From the NCBI RefSeq assembly GCF_013328815.1, contig NZ_JABUHN010000003.1:62001-126000 (forward strand): a DNA stretch of 64,000 nt, read 5' to 3'. The translations under genes and the position numbers were made by a program. The notes under the pieces are model-generated. The model was not told where the DNA came from, made no database searches, and saw only the letters and a program-made list of their open reading frames with translations. The DNA comes from Tabrizicola fusiformis (GTDB lineage: Bacteria; Pseudomonadota; Alphaproteobacteria; Rhodobacterales; Rhodobacteraceae). Below, piece by piece: positions 1-9,729 of this stretch; positions within the stretch are counted from its first letter, which is position 1; every line of letters begins with the position of its first letter.

Positions 1-2628
1 GGCCGGGCTTTCGGCCTGAATGGTGCCGCCCATCGCCTGCACCAGCCCCTTGCAGATCGACAGGCCAAGGCCAGTGCCCGGTTTGCGCCTATCGGTGCCG
101 CCGCCACGATAGAACTTCTCGAAGACACGTTCGAGGTCCGCCGGTCTGATCCCCGGACCCTCATCCGTCACGCTGATCACCACCTTGTCCTCTTCATTGC
201 GGGCGTGGACGGAAACCTCGCCCTCGTCCGAGTATTTGTGGGCATTGTCGAGCAGGTTGAAAACAACCTGCCCCAAAAGGTGCTGATCCCCACGCACAAA
301 ACGCAGGTCCACGGCAAGGCTGATCTTGGTCTTGCGGGCCGGATGGGCTTTGGCGCAGCGTTCGGCGGCGGCGCGGATGGCGTCGCCCACGTCAACCCAG
401 TCCCGCTTAACCTTGATGGCGCCGGATTCGATCCGGCTCATCTCCAGAAGATTGGTGACAAAGCGATTGAGCCGCCCCGCCTCTTGCCGGATGGTTTGCA
501 GCAGGTCTTGCCTCTGGTCCTCTGCAAGGGTGGCGCCCGTCTGTTGCAGCGTCGAAACCGAGCCGGTGATCGCCGCCAGAGGCGTGCGCAGATCATGGCT
601 GAGAGAGGTCAGCAAGGCGTCACGGATGTTCTCGTTTTCCTGAAGCGCCGCCGCCTTGACCGCTTCGCGCACAAGCAGGGCGCGGTCCAGCGCGATGGCC
701 GCCTGTTCTGCCAGCACGGCCAGCGCCGTTTCGTCTTCAGCGCTCAGGGGTGTGTTGCGGTCCAGCGGTTCAAACCCAAGGACCGCAACCGCGCGGCCCG
801 ACAGGATCAGCGGCTGGAAACGAAAGCGGATATTGGGCAATGTGCCGGTGCGCCATCCGGCGGCCTCGCCCTTTTCCAGAGACCACCGGGCGGCAGACAA
901 TTCGGCAGGGTCGGCCAGTTCATCCGGCGGCCAGGCGGCGCGGGGCAACAGATCGCCCCCTTCCGGCACCAGCAGAATGGCATTGCCGCCCAGCATGGTG
1001 TGAACCTGTGTCGCCGTTGCCCAAAGCACGTCATCCCCGGTGGAAGCGGCGGCAAGCTTGCGCGAAAAGGCCGCCTGCGCTTCGATCACGCGGGTTTGGG
1101 CCATGGCGGCGCGCGCCTGAGCGCGAACGCGGCCTGTCAATGATCCGGTCAGCATGGCCACAGCCAGAAAGATCAGCAGCGCGAAAAACTCATGCGGCCT
1201 TGCCACGGTCAGGGTGTGGAGCGGTTCGATGAAGAAGAAGTTGTAGGCCATGAAAGACAAGAGCGCCGCCAGCACCGCCGAACGGGTGCCCCTGAGCGCC
1301 GAACAGGCCAGAACATTGACCAGAAAGACCATCGACAGATTGGGCAATTCAAGGGCAGCGTCCAGCGCCACACCGACGGCGGCCCCGACTGCGGTGCCAC
1401 AGAAGGCAAGGCCCAGATCAACCCAGAAACCCGGGCGCGCCGCCTTGGTGATCAGCCGGGCCACGAAATGCGGGGCCGCCTCGGCCTTGTCGGTCAAGGG
1501 CATCACCATCACACGGATTTCGTCGGCCTGCCGCAGCAGCTCATCCGGCAAGGACCGGGAAAACCACCGCAGAAGCGGCCGCGACACTCTGCGCCCCACG
1601 ACGATCTGGGTCACGTTTTCGCGGCGGGCGATGCGCAGGATATCTTGCGTGAAGTTGTCGCTGGTCAGCCGCTGAACCTCGGCGCCGACGCTCGCGGCCA
1701 GAGACATCGCGCCGGAAATCCGCCGGTCGCGCGCCGGATCGGCAGCAAGGCCGGGGCGCGTCAGGGTCACCGCGATCCAGCCTGCATTCAGCGCCGATGC
1801 AAGCCGCGCCGCCTGCCGGACAAGGCGTTCGCCCGCATCATCCGGGCCAATGCAAACCAGAAGCCGCTCTGTCGCGCCCCAAGGCCCTTCGATGGCCTTC
1901 TGCCGCAGGATCTGCGTCATCTGATCTTCGACCCGGTCGGCGGTGCGGCGCAGCGCCAGTTCGCGCAGCGCGGTCAGATTGCCGGGGGTGAAGAAATTCT
2001 CGGTGGCACGCTGCGCCGTCTGCGGCAGATAGATCTTGCCGGCCTTCAGCCGCGCGATGAGTTCATCGGGCGTGATATCGACCAGAACGACATCCTGCGC
2101 GGTTTGCAGGATGCTGTCCGGCACCGTCTCACGCACGGTCACGCCGGTCATCCGGGCCACCACATCGGCCAGACTTTCCAGATGCTGGATGTTCAGCGCC
2201 GTCCAGACGTCGATCCCGGCATCCAGCACTTCCTTGACATCCTGCCAGCGTTTGGGGTGGCGGCAATCGGGGGCATTGGTATGGGCCAGCTCATCAACCA
2301 CCAGCAGGCCGGGATGGCGCGCAAGGGCTGCATCAATGTCGAATTCCTCAAGAATTTGACCGCGATAGGGAACACGCCTGCGGGGCAGAATTTCCAGCCC
2401 CCGCGCAAGGGCTTCTGTCTCTTTGCGGCCATGACACTCGATCAGGCCAAGGACCAGATCACGGCCCTCGGCCTTCAGGCGGTTTGCCTCTGCAAGCATG
2501 GCATAGGTCTTGCCAACCCCCGGCGCCGCCCCGAGAAATATCTTCAGGCGGCCCGGGCGATCGGCCTTGCTCAAGGCCAGCAGCGCATCGGGGTCGGGCC
2601 GTTTGAAGGTGCCGTCGGTGTCGCTCAT
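1..2628 (-). CDS. kdpD: Sensor histidine kinase KdpD, C-terminal end cut by window edge
   Basis: Membrane sensor kinase that controls kdp expression in response to K+ limitation or turgor, with KdpE as partner. I translated it by hand: start ATG at 2628, 876 codons open to base 1. The N-terminal KdpD domain carries a Walker A motif GAAPGVGKT (K40). A universal-stress-like domain follows (about 250-370), then four membrane segments near 400-495 and a GAF-like region. The H-box SLSHDLRTPL lies near residue 676, the N-box NLLDNAHKYS near 795, and G-boxes DEGPGI and GTGLGLS follow. Only the last few residues are missing. It follows kdpC by 12 nt in the same operon; kdpE would lie to the left, outside the window. 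The identification is firm. Confidence 0.96.
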   Translation of the reverse strand, partial: MSDTDGTFKRPDPDALLALSKADRPGRLKIFLGAAPGVGKTYAMLAEANRLKAEGRDLVLGLIECHGRKETEALARGLEILPRRRVPYRGQILEEFDIDAALARHPGLLVVDELAHTNAPDCRHPKRWQDVKEVLDAGIDVWTALNIQHLESLADVVARMTGVTVRETVPDSILQTAQDVVLVDITPDELIARLKAGKIYLPQTAQRATENFFTPGNLTALRELALRRTADRVEDQMTQILRQKAIEGPWGATERLLVCIGPDDAGERLVRQAARLASALNAGWIAVTLTRPGLAADPARDRRISGAMSLAASVGAEVQRLTSDNFTQDILRIARRENVTQIVVGRRVSRPLLRWFSRSLPDELLRQADEIRVMVMPLTDKAEAAPHFVARLITKAARPGFWVDLGLAFCGTAVGAAVGVALDAALELPNLSMVFLVNVLACSALRGTRSAVLAALLSFMAYNFFFIEPLHTLTVARPHEFFALLIFLAVAMLTGSLTGRVRAQARAAMAQTRVIEAQAAFSRKLAAASTGDDVLWATATQVHTMLGGNAILLVPEGGDLLPRAAWPPDELADPAELSAARWSLEKGEAAGWRTGTLPNIRFRFQPLILSGRAVAVLGFEPLDRNTPLSAEDETALAVLAEQAAIALDRALLVREAVKAAALQENENIRDALLTSLSHDLRTPLAAITGSVSTLQQTGATLAEDQRQDLLQTIRQEAGRLNRFVTNLLEMSRIESGAIKVKRDWVDVGDAIRAAAERCAKAHPARKTKISLAVDLRFVRGDQHLLGQVVFNLLDNAHKYSDEGEVSVHARNEEDKVVISVTDEGPGIRPADLERVFEKFYRGGGTDRRKPGTGLGLSICKGLVQAMGGTIQAESPA

Positions 2629-2640
2629 TTTGCCATCTGG

Positions 2641-3195
2641 TCAATTTGCCGGCATCTTGTCGAGCGCAAGATTCAGGGCAAGCACATTCACCCGCGGCTC
2701 TCCGATCAAGCCGAACAGCCGCCCCGCCGTGTGATCGGCAACCAGCGCCGCCACCCGATCGGCAGGCAGATTGCGGGCCGCCGCCACCCGCGCCACCTGT
2801 GCCAAGGCATTGGCGGGCGAGATATCGGGGTCGAGGCCGGAAGCCGAGGCCGTTACGGCATCGGCGGGAACGGCCAAGGGCGACGGCTGTGCAGCTAGAT
2901 GCCCCGATACCCGCTCCATCAGCCGTTTCGACAGCGGGCCAAGGTTCGATCCGCCCGAAGCCATGGCGTCATGGCCCGAGGCAGAGGGCCGGGGGTGGAA
3001 ATAGCCGTCAGAGGCGAATGCCTGACCGATCAGCGCCGATCCGATGACCGTGCCGTTATCGGTCAGAAGGCTGCCGCCCGCCTGTCGCGGGAAGGCGGCG
3101 CTTGCCAGCCCGGTCATCGCCAGCGGATAGGCAAGCCCCAAAAGCAGGGTGAACAGGACCAGCAGAACGCCGGCGGCGCGAAGACAAGACAACAT
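2641..3195 (-). CDS. kdpC: K+-transporting ATPase subunit KdpC
   Basis: Single-span accessory subunit of the KdpFABC K+ pump; it stabilises the complex and raises ATP affinity of KdpB. 184 residues. One hydrophobic N-terminal helix (about 4-28) is followed by a periplasmic domain with the family signatures GSALIGQ, FHPRPSA and NLGP, and the C-terminal GEPRVNVLALNLAL. A TTG at 3210 is also open, but the ATG at 3195 has AGGAG seven bases upstream and gives the usual length, so I take 3195. The kdpB stop (3207) sits just upstream, within that SD region, consistent with translational coupling. Confidence 0.95.
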   Translation of the reverse strand: MLSCLRAAGVLLVLFTLLLGLAYPLAMTGLASAAFPRQAGGSLLTDNGTVIGSALIGQAFASDGYFHPRPSASGHDAMASGGSNLGPLSKRLMERVSGHLAAQPSPLAVPADAVTASASGLDPDISPANALAQVARVAAARNLPADRVAALVADHTAGRLFGLIGEPRVNVLALNLALDKMPAN

Positions 3196-3206
3196 GTGCA
3201 GGCTCC

Positions 3207-5258
3207 TCAAGCCAGATGCAGGGCGGTAACGGCCAGGTCGATGACCTTGATGCCGACGAAGGGCAGGATCAGCCCGCCAAGGCCGTAAACCGTCAGGTTG
3301 CGGCGCAGAAGGGCGGCGGCACCAACCGGGCGATAGGCAACCCCGCGCAGCGCCAGCGGGATCAGCGCAATGATGATCAGCGCATTGAAGATCACCGCCG
3401 ACAGGATTGCCGATTCCGGCGAGCCGAGATGCATCAGGTTCAGTGCCGACATTTCCGGGTAGGTCGCAATGAACAGCGCGGGCAGGATGGCGAAATATTT
3501 CGCCACATCATTGGCAATCGAGAATGTGGTCAGCGATCCCCGCGTCATCAGGAGCTGTTTGCCGATCTCGACGATCTCGATCAGCTTGGTGGGGCTGCTG
3601 TCGAGGTCCACCATATTGCCCGCCTCGCGCGCGGCCTGGGTGCCGGTCTGCATCGCCACGCCCACATCGGCCTGCGCCAGAGCCGGCGCATCATTTGTGC
3701 CGTCGCCACACATGGCGATCAGCCGCCCGCCGGTCTGTTCGCGGCGGATATAGGCGAGCTTGTCCTCGGGGGTCGCTTCGGCGATGAAATCATCCACCCC
3801 GGCTTCGGAGGCAATGGCGGCAGCGGTCACCGGGTTGTCGCCCGTCACCATCACCGTTCGGATGCCCATGGCGCGCAGGGCGGCAAAGCGTTCGCGGATG
3901 GCGGGTTTGATCACATCCTTCAGATGGATCACCCCCAAAAGGCGGCGGCCATCCGCCACGGCAAGGGGGGTGCCCCCCGTCCGGGCGATGCGGTCCACCG
4001 CCTGACGGAAATCGGCCGGGGCGCGGTCGGCGGCAATACCGGCAAACCGCAGGACCGAATCCACCGCCCCCTTGCGGATTGCGCGCCCGTCGATGTCGAG
4101 GCCGGAAATCCGGGTCTGCGCGGCAAAGGGCACCAGAACGGCCCCCGGAACCTCTTGTTCCTGCAAGTCAAACTCCGCCTTGGCCAAGGCCACGATGCTG
4201 CGTCCTTCGGGCGTATCGTCGCCCATGCTAGCCAGCAGACCGGCCTGGGCCAGTTCTGTGGTGGTCACACCCTCCAAGGCGACAAACTCCGTCGCCATGC
4301 GGTTGCCGAAGGTGATCGTGCCGGTCTTGTCCAGCAAGAGCGTGTCAACATCCCCCGCCGCCTCGACCGCGCGGCCCGAGGTGGCGATGACATTGAAGCG
4401 GATCAGCCGGTCCATTCCGGCAATGCCGATGGCCGACAACAGCCCGCCGATGGTGGTCGGGATCAGCGTGACCAAGAGCGCCACCAGAACAACCACCGAA
4501 ACCTCGGTGCCGGAATAGCCCGCAAGGCCCCAGAGTGTCACCACCGCGATCAGAAAGATCAGCGTCATGCCCGACAGCAGCACCGACAGCGCCAGTTCGT
4601 TCGGCGTCTTTTGCCGCTCGGCGCCCTCGACCAGCGCGATCATGCGGTCGATGAAGGTCTCGCCCGGCGCGGTCGAGATGCGGACCCGGATGGCATCGGA
4701 CAGAACCGTGGTGCCGCCGGTGACCGCCGAACGGTCGCCCCCCGCCTCGCGGATCACCGGGGCGCTTTCTCCGGTAATCGCGGCTTCGTTGATGGCAGCG
4801 ACACCCGCGATGATTTCACCATCCAGCGGAATCAGGTCCCCCGCCTCGACCAGCACCACATCGCCGCGTTCCAGTGTCTGGGCATTGACCCGTTCATAGC
4901 GTCCGTCATCGCTGTCGGGATCAAGCAGACGCTTGGCCTGCACATCGCTGCGGGCCTGCCGCAGGCTGGCCGCCTGTGCCTTGCCGCGCCCTTCGGCAAC
5001 CGCTTCGGCAAAGTTTGCGAACAGGACGGTAAACCACAGCCAGGCGGCGATCTGGCCGGAAAAGCCCGGCGTGCCGGTGCCCTGCGCCAGTTCTCGCAGC
5101 CATAGAAGGGTGACGAAAGCGGCCACAACTTCGGTGACAAAGATCACCGGATTGCGCATCAGCTTGCGCGGGTCGAGTTTCACCGCAGCGTCGCGCATCG
5201 CGTTCAGCAGAATGGCCCGGTCAAACAGGGCGGGGCCGGTGGTTGCATGTCTTGACAT
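3207..5258 (-). CDS. kdpB: K+-transporting P-type ATPase subunit KdpB
   Basis: Catalytic subunit of KdpFABC; ATP hydrolysis here drives K+ uptake through KdpA. 683 residues, normal for the family. Visible P-type ATPase motifs are TGES (162-165, actuator domain), the phosphorylation motif DKTGT with Asp310, MVTGDN, and [16 protein letters not shown] in the P domain. Membrane helices lie near 35-85, 225-275 and at the C terminus. The start at 5258 has GGAG seven bases upstream. It lies 12 nt after kdpA. The Ser in TGES is the position phosphorylated in E. coli KdpB at high K+ (family knowledge); it is conserved here. Confidence 0.97.
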   Translation of the reverse strand: MSRHATTGPALFDRAILLNAMRDAAVKLDPRKLMRNPVIFVTEVVAAFVTLLWLRELAQGTGTPGFSGQIAAWLWFTVLFANFAEAVAEGRGKAQAASLRQARSDVQAKRLLDPDSDDGRYERVNAQTLERGDVVLVEAGDLIPLDGEIIAGVAAINEAAITGESAPVIREAGGDRSAVTGGTTVLSDAIRVRISTAPGETFIDRMIALVEGAERQKTPNELALSVLLSGMTLIFLIAVVTLWGLAGYSGTEVSVVVLVALLVTLIPTTIGGLLSAIGIAGMDRLIRFNVIATSGRAVEAAGDVDTLLLDKTGTITFGNRMATEFVALEGVTTTELAQAGLLASMGDDTPEGRSIVALAKAEFDLQEQEVPGAVLVPFAAQTRISGLDIDGRAIRKGAVDSVLRFAGIAADRAPADFRQAVDRIARTGGTPLAVADGRRLLGVIHLKDVIKPAIRERFAALRAMGIRTVMVTGDNPVTAAAIASEAGVDDFIAEATPEDKLAYIRREQTGGRLIAMCGDGTNDAPALAQADVGVAMQTGTQAAREAGNMVDLDSSPTKLIEIVEIGKQLLMTRGSLTTFSIANDVAKYFAILPALFIATYPEMSALNLMHLGSPESAILSAVIFNALIIIALIPLALRGVAYRPVGAAALLRRNLTVYGLGGLILPFVGIKVIDLAVTALHLA

Positions 5259-5270
5259 GGATTTGCTCCG

Positions 5271-6980
5271 TCAGAAGGTCGCAGAGGTGTGCATCAGCAC
5301 CTCTTCCACGATCGGCCCCAGCGCGAGGGCCGGGAAAAATTGCAGGCCGCCCAGAATCAGGATCACCCCGACCAGCAGCCCGACGAACAGGAACGTGGTG
5401 GTGGGCAGGCTGCCTGAAGATGCCTGACCGCGCGGCTTGGCGGCCAGCGATCCCGCCATGGCCATGACCGGCAGCACATAGGCAAAACGGCCCAGAACCA
5501 TGGCGATCCCAAGGGTGGTGTTGAACCACGGCGTGTTGGCGTTCAGCCCGGCAAAGGCCGACCCGTTGTTGCCCGCCGCCGAGGAATAGGCATAGAGGAG
5601 TTCGCTGAAGCCATGCGGCCCGGCATTGTTCAGGCTGGACAGCGCCGCAGGCAAAACCGCCGCCACGGCGGTAAAGCCCAGAATGACCAAGGGCAGGATC
5701 AGCACCGCCAGCACCGCCATGCGGATTTCGCGCGCCTCGATCTTCTTGCCCAGAAACTCCGGCGTGCGCCCGACCATCAGGCCCGCCACAAAGACCGCCA
5801 GCACGCAAAACACCACCATGCCATAAAGGCCCGAACCCGTGCCGCCCGGCAGCACCTCGCCCAACTGGATCAGAACCATCGGCACCAGCCCGCCCAAGGG
5901 CGTGAGGCTGTCGTGCATCGTGTTCACGGCACCGCAGGACAGGCCGGTCGTCACCGCGACAAACAGCGCCGACATGGCCTGTCCAAAGCGGACCTCCTTG
6001 CCCTCCATATTGCCAAGGCCGGTATCGACGCCCAGCGCGGTGATCAGCGGATTGCCCCGGGCTTCGGCCCAATAGACCAGCGCCGCTCCAAGGATCAGCA
6101 GAATGGCCATGGCCGACAACAGCGCCCAACCCTGCCGCTCTGAGCCGACCATGCGGCCAAAGGTGATGGGAAGCGCTGCCGAAACCACCAGCATCGCCCA
6201 GATCGCCAGAATGTTCGACAGGGCCGAGGGGTTTTCAAACGGATGCGCCGAGTTGGCGTTGAAGAACCCGCCGCCATTGGTGCCCAGTTGCTTGATCGCC
6301 TCCTGGCTTGCAACCGGGCCGAGGGCGATGGTCTGCCGCGCGCCCTCAAGCGTGGTTGCATCCACCGCATTTGACAGGGTTTGCGGCACCCCGAACGCCA
6401 CCAGGGCCAAAGCCACCACGACCGACAGGGGCAACAGCACATAAAGCGCCGCCCGCGTCATATCGACCCAGAAATTGCCCAAGGTCGCCACGCCGGACCG
6501 GGCAAAGGCCCGCGTGACCGCCATGGCCAGCGCAATGCCGGTTGCCGCAGACAGAAAGTTATGCACCGTCAGCCCTGCCATCTGGCTGAAATGGCTCATC
6601 GTGGTTTCGCCCGAATAGGACTGCCAGTTGGTGTTGGTCAGAAAGCTGATGGCGGTATTGAACGCCAGATCGGGCGCGACACCGGGCAAGGCGCCAGGGT
6701 TGAGCGGCAGAAAGCCCTGCAAGCGCAGTATGGCGTAAAGCGACAGGAAGCCCATGGCACTGAAGATCAGCATCGCCATGGCATAGCCGAACCAGGTTTG
6801 CTCCTGCTCCGGGTCGATCCCCGCCGCGCGGTAAAAGCCCCGCTCGACCGGCGAAAGGACCGGATGCAGAAAGGTCCGCTGCCCCAGAAACAGCTTGGCC
6901 ATGAACCGGCCCAGCGGCCGGACCGCCGCCAGCACAAGGCCCAACGTGGCCGCAATTTGCAGCCAACCCACAAAAGACAT
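5271..6980 (-). CDS. kdpA: K+-transporting ATPase subunit KdpA
   Basis: Channel-like K+-binding subunit of the Kdp pump, of the superfamily of K+ transporters. 569 residues, close to E. coli KdpA (557). The repeated pore-loop segments are recognisable: [29 protein letters not shown] and [10 protein letters not shown], separated by about ten hydrophobic helices. Start ATG at 6980 with AGGAG upstream. kdpF ends 22 nt upstream. Confidence 0.97.
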   Translation of the reverse strand: MSFVGWLQIAATLGLVLAAVRPLGRFMAKLFLGQRTFLHPVLSPVERGFYRAAGIDPEQEQTWFGYAMAMLIFSAMGFLSLYAILRLQGFLPLNPGALPGVAPDLAFNTAISFLTNTNWQSYSGETTMSHFSQMAGLTVHNFLSAATGIALAMAVTRAFARSGVATLGNFWVDMTRAALYVLLPLSVVVALALVAFGVPQTLSNAVDATTLEGARQTIALGPVASQEAIKQLGTNGGGFFNANSAHPFENPSALSNILAIWAMLVVSAALPITFGRMVGSERQGWALLSAMAILLILGAALVYWAEARGNPLITALGVDTGLGNMEGKEVRFGQAMSALFVAVTTGLSCGAVNTMHDSLTPLGGLVPMVLIQLGEVLPGGTGSGLYGMVVFCVLAVFVAGLMVGRTPEFLGKKIEAREIRMAVLAVLILPLVILGFTAVAAVLPAALSSLNNAGPHGFSELLYAYSSAAGNNGSAFAGLNANTPWFNTTLGIAMVLGRFAYVLPVMAMAGSLAAKPRGQASSGSLPTTTFLFVGLLVGVILILGGLQFFPALALGPIVEEVLMHTSATF

Positions 6981-7002
6981 GGATGTTCTCCTTCCGCCCG
7001 GT

Positions 7003-7089
7003 TCAGAATTTCTCGGGCGCGATAAGGGTGAAGATCAGATAGGCGCCCAGCGCGAGCGCCACGATCAGGCCAAGGATCGCTTCGAACAT
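7003..7089 (-). CDS. kdpF: KdpF mini-subunit (28 aa)
   Basis: Short hydrophobic peptide that stabilises KdpFABC. The translation is one transmembrane helix beginning [18 protein letters not shown] and ending in the typical charged tail APEKF. Start ATG at 7089; an AGGGGG Shine-Dalgarno overlaps the stop of the preceding mini-ORF. Position immediately before kdpA is diagnostic. Confidence 0.92.
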   Translation of the reverse strand: MFEAILGLIVALALGAYLIFTLIAPEKF

Positions 7090-7099
7090 CGCAGCCCCC

Positions 7100-7183
7100 T
7101 TACGCCTTGCGCAGGATCGCAAGGTAGCCGGCCATCGCGCCGATCAGCCCAACGCCAAGTCCCGCAAACCAAAGATCCATCAT
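7100..7183 (-). CDS. Putative 27-aa membrane mini-protein at the head of the kdp operon
   Basis: Open frame of 27 codons plus TAA, starting ATG-ATG at 7183/7180 after an AGGAAGG Shine-Dalgarno. The peptide begins MMDLWFAGLGVGLIGAMAGY and ends in a basic AILRKA tail: one predicted transmembrane helix with a positive C terminus. Its stop codon overlaps the Shine-Dalgarno of kdpF (TAAGGGGG), so translation of the two is probably coupled. I do not recognise the family. It may be a second small Kdp subunit or only a leader peptide. Support is the strong RBS, the hydrophobic pattern and the tight spacing. Confidence 0.65.
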   Translation of the reverse strand: MMDLWFAGLGVGLIGAMAGYLAILRKA

Positions 7184-7325
7184 GGAAGCCTTCCTTTTCC
7201 CGTTTCAGCGGGGGTGCCACGCAACCGGGTTGCATTTCGATACGGAAGATGCCCCTTCCACATAAGGAAGTTGTAAGGATGCGCCGTCAGCCCGGCTGGC
7301 AGCGCCGAATTGAAGGAGACTTGCC
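7184..7325. promoter_or_regulatory. Divergent intergenic region between kdp and yqjG-like gene
   Basis: 142 bp that must hold the kdp promoter (minus) and the yqjG-like promoter (plus). It contains a perfect 13-bp palindrome GCAACCGGGTTGC (7221-7233), in what would be the kdp leader, and an imperfect dyad CTTCC/GGAAG near 7255-7270. I could not identify a convincing KdpE site or -35/-10 pair. Confidence 0.45.
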
Positions 7326-8291
7326 ATGCTGGTGAACGGCACATGGACAACCGACTGGCACCCGGTGCAGGCCAAGGACGACAAGGGGCGTTTCATCCGC
7401 CAGCAATCCTCGATCCGCAACTGGATCACCGCCGACGGGGCGCCCGGCCCAAGTGGCAAGGGCGGGTTTCGCGCCGAAGCAGGGCGCTATCGGCTTTATG
7501 TCGCGCTGATTTGCCCCTGGGCCTCGCGGACGCTGATGGCGCGCAAACTGAAGGGGCTGGAGCGGCTGATCGCCATAACGGTGGTCAATCCGGTCCTGAG
7601 CAGCGAGGGCTGGGCCTTTGGCGGCTATCCGGGCGCCGACAGCGACCCGCTTTATGCGGCAAGCCATCTGCATCACCTCTACACCCGCGCCGATGGCAGC
7701 TATACCGGCCGCGCCACGGTGCCCGTGCTGTGGGACGAGGCGACGGGCACCATGGTCAGCAACGAAAGCGCCGATATCCTGCGGATGTTCAACACCGCCT
7801 TTGCCGATCTGGTGCCGGGCACGCCCGATCTTTATCCCGCCGACCTTGCCGGGCAGATCGACGCGCTGAATGCCGAGGTTTACGACCTGCTGAACAATGG
7901 CGTCTACAAAGCGGGCTTCGCCTCGACCCAGAGCGCCTATGACGAGGCAGTGGCAGGCGTTTTCCAGATGCTGGACCGGCTGGAAGCGGGCCTGACCGGC
8001 ACCTACCTTTTCGGCGACCGCCTGACCGAGGCCGATATCCGGCTGTTCGTGACGCTGATCCGCTTTGATGCGGCCTATCACGGCCTGTTCAAGACCAACC
8101 TGCGGCGGGTCGCCGATTATCCCCGCCTGTCGGCCTATATGGGACGCATCCTGCGCCTGCCGGGCCTGCGCGAGACGGTCAGCCTCGACCATATCAAGGC
8201 CGGCTATTATTCGATCAAGGCGCTGAACCCGAACGGGATCGTGCCCGCAGGGCCAGGCCATGTGACGGCGCTGCTCGAAACCGTCAGGTGA
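7326..8291 (+). CDS. yqjG: Glutathionyl-hydroquinone reductase (Xi-class GST)
   Basis: Cytosolic enzyme that reduces glutathionyl-hydroquinones to hydroquinone with release of GSSG. 321 residues, the family's usual length. The N-terminal thioredoxin fold has the Xi-class active site CPWA with catalytic Cys63, preceded by RYRLYVALI. A helical GST C-terminal domain follows (FGDRLTEADIRLFVTLIRFD). Start ATG 7326 follows AAGGAGACTTGCC. It stands alone, divergent from kdp. The gene symbol is by family similarity to E. coli YqjG; the physiological substrate is not shown. Confidence 0.88.
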   Translation: MLVNGTWTTDWHPVQAKDDKGRFIRQQSSIRNWITADGAPGPSGKGGFRAEAGRYRLYVALICPWASRTLMARKLKGLERLIAITVVNPVLSSEGWAFGGYPGADSDPLYAASHLHHLYTRADGSYTGRATVPVLWDEATGTMVSNESADILRMFNTAFADLVPGTPDLYPADLAGQIDALNAEVYDLLNNGVYKAGFASTQSAYDEAVAGVFQMLDRLEAGLTGTYLFGDRLTEADIRLFVTLIRFDAAYHGLFKTNLRRVADYPRLSAYMGRILRLPGLRETVSLDHIKAGYYSIKALNPNGIVPAGPGHVTALLETVR

Positions 8292-8293
8292 TC

Positions 8294-8313
8294 CGGCCCG
8301 TCAGGCCGGGCCG
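8294..8313. terminator. Stem-loop between convergent genes
   Basis: CGGCCCG / CGGGCCG, a perfect 7-bp G+C stem with a 6-nt loop, lies between the convergent stops at 8291 and 8317. No T tract follows on either strand, so it is a candidate bidirectional terminator rather than a canonical one. Confidence 0.5.
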
Positions 8314-8316
8314 CGG

Positions 8317-9729
8317 TCACCTTGCAGAATAGCTCTCGATCGCGGCGCGGGCGGCGGCAAAGCGGGCAAGGCGCGGCGCAGCCCCGGCGGCCTGCGCGGC
8401 GAGCCTGCGGCCCGGGCGGCTGTCGGGCACCACGACGCCCGCCGCTTCGGCCGCCATCCGGGCAAGGCCCAGCGCGGTCTGCTCGGTCTCTGACGGCAGG
8501 AAAAGGTCATGCGGCGTGACCTCTGCCAGAAAGCCGGTGAAATAGCCGTTGCGCGACAGCCCGCCATCGACCGAAATCGCGCCCTGAAACGGCAGCAGCG
8601 CCGCCATCGCGGCAATCACCTCGGCGCAGCGCAGGGCGATGCCCTCCAGAAGCGCCTGCATCAGATCGCCCGGCCCATCGGCCAGCGACAGGCCCAGCCA
8701 GCCGCCCCGCGCCCCCCGGTTCCAATGCGGGCAGCCCAGACCTGCCAGCGCGGGCACAAAGGCGATGCCGCGGTCGATGGCCGGGGCGGTGGCGAAACCG
8801 TCAATCTCGTCATAACGCGAGAAAAGCTTCAGCCCGCGCGCCCAGTTCACCGCCGAAGCCGCGGAATAGACCGCACCGTCAAGGGCATAGCTGACCGGGC
8901 CCCCCTCGGCCTGCCAGGCGACGGTGGGGAGTGGGCCGGGGCGCTCGGGCCGCACCAGACCGCCTGTCAGGCATTGCACGAAGGCGCCGGTGCCAAAGGT
9001 GACCTTTGCCGCCCCCGGCGTGCGGCAGCCGTGGCCGTAAAGCGCCGCTTGCTGATCCACGATCGAGGCCATCAGCCGCCCGCCCCCGGGCAACCCGCCC
9101 AGATCCCCCGAGGTCGGCCCGATCCGCGGCAGCGCGGCCATCGGCACGCCGAACAGGCGGCACAGATCGCCGTCCCATTCGCCGGTTTCAAGGTTCATCA
9201 GCGAGGTGCGCGAGGCGGTGGCGATATCGGTTTCAAACCGCCCGGTCAGCCGGTCGCGGAAAAAGGCATCGGTGGTGCCCAGCCGCAGATGCCCCTGCCG
9301 GGCAAGGTCCGCCGCACGGGGAATGTGGCGCATAATCCAGCCCAGCTTGCTGGCCGAAAAATACGGGTCAAGCGGCAGCCCCGCCCGCGCCATCACCATG
9401 GGCGCGGCGCCCTCACGCTCCAACGCGGTGGTGACATCCGCCGTGCGGTCGTCCTGCCATGAAATCACCGGGCTGACCGGGCGGCCATCGCGCCCGTCCC
9501 AGGCCAGGCAGCTTTCCCCCTGATTGGCAAGGCCGATCCCCCCTGCCCCGGCGGCGTCAAGGCAGCGCGCGATATTGGCCAGCAGTTCTTCGCCATCCTG
9601 TTCGACATGGCCGGGGGCGGGATAGCTTTGGCCATGCGGCAGCGACAACACGGGCTGCAACTGACCGTCGGCATCCATGGTCAGGATGCGGGTGCTGGTA
9701 GTGCCCTGATCGACGGCGGCGATCTTCAT
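8317..9729 (-). CDS. FGGY-family polyol kinase, GlpK-like with altered substrate site
   Basis: ATP-dependent sugar or polyol kinase. 470 residues, somewhat shorter than glycerol kinase. The N terminus has the family phosphate-binding motif DQGTTSTR. Many GlpK positions are kept: Glu72, Trp in SWQDDRTAD, Tyr in DPYFSASK, and Asp in VDQQAALYG. The Arg of the glycerol-binding NQRET motif is Gly here (NQGES, Gly71). The genuine GlpK at 27602-29080 keeps the Arg. This suggests a substrate other than glycerol, probably a larger polyol; that is inference. The start overlaps the end of the upstream FAD enzyme by 4 nt, so the minus operon is GlpA-like, GlpB-like, kinase. Confidence 0.82.
   Translation of the reverse strand: MKIAAVDQGTTSTRILTMDADGQLQPVLSLPHGQSYPAPGHVEQDGEELLANIARCLDAAGAGGIGLANQGESCLAWDGRDGRPVSPVISWQDDRTADVTTALEREGAAPMVMARAGLPLDPYFSASKLGWIMRHIPRAADLARQGHLRLGTTDAFFRDRLTGRFETDIATASRTSLMNLETGEWDGDLCRLFGVPMAALPRIGPTSGDLGGLPGGGRLMASIVDQQAALYGHGCRTPGAAKVTFGTGAFVQCLTGGLVRPERPGPLPTVAWQAEGGPVSYALDGAVYSAASAVNWARGLKLFSRYDEIDGFATAPAIDRGIAFVPALAGLGCPHWNRGARGGWLGLSLADGPGDLMQALLEGIALRCAEVIAAMAALLPFQGAISVDGGLSRNGYFTGFLAEVTPHDLFLPSETEQTALGLARMAAEAAGVVVPDSRPGRRLAAQAAGAAPRLARFAAARAAIESYSAR

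Noticed and set aside
1192-2898. 568-codon open frame on the plus strand opposite kdpD/kdpC
   Set aside because: It is the antisense shadow of kdpD; composition (Arg, Gln, His, Gly) is typical of G+C-rich antisense frames and it shows no domain.
7221-7233. Palindrome GCAACCGGGTTGC as a KdpE-binding site
   Set aside because: It does not resemble the A+T-rich KdpE site of E. coli and is just as likely a leader hairpin; left as an unassigned feature.
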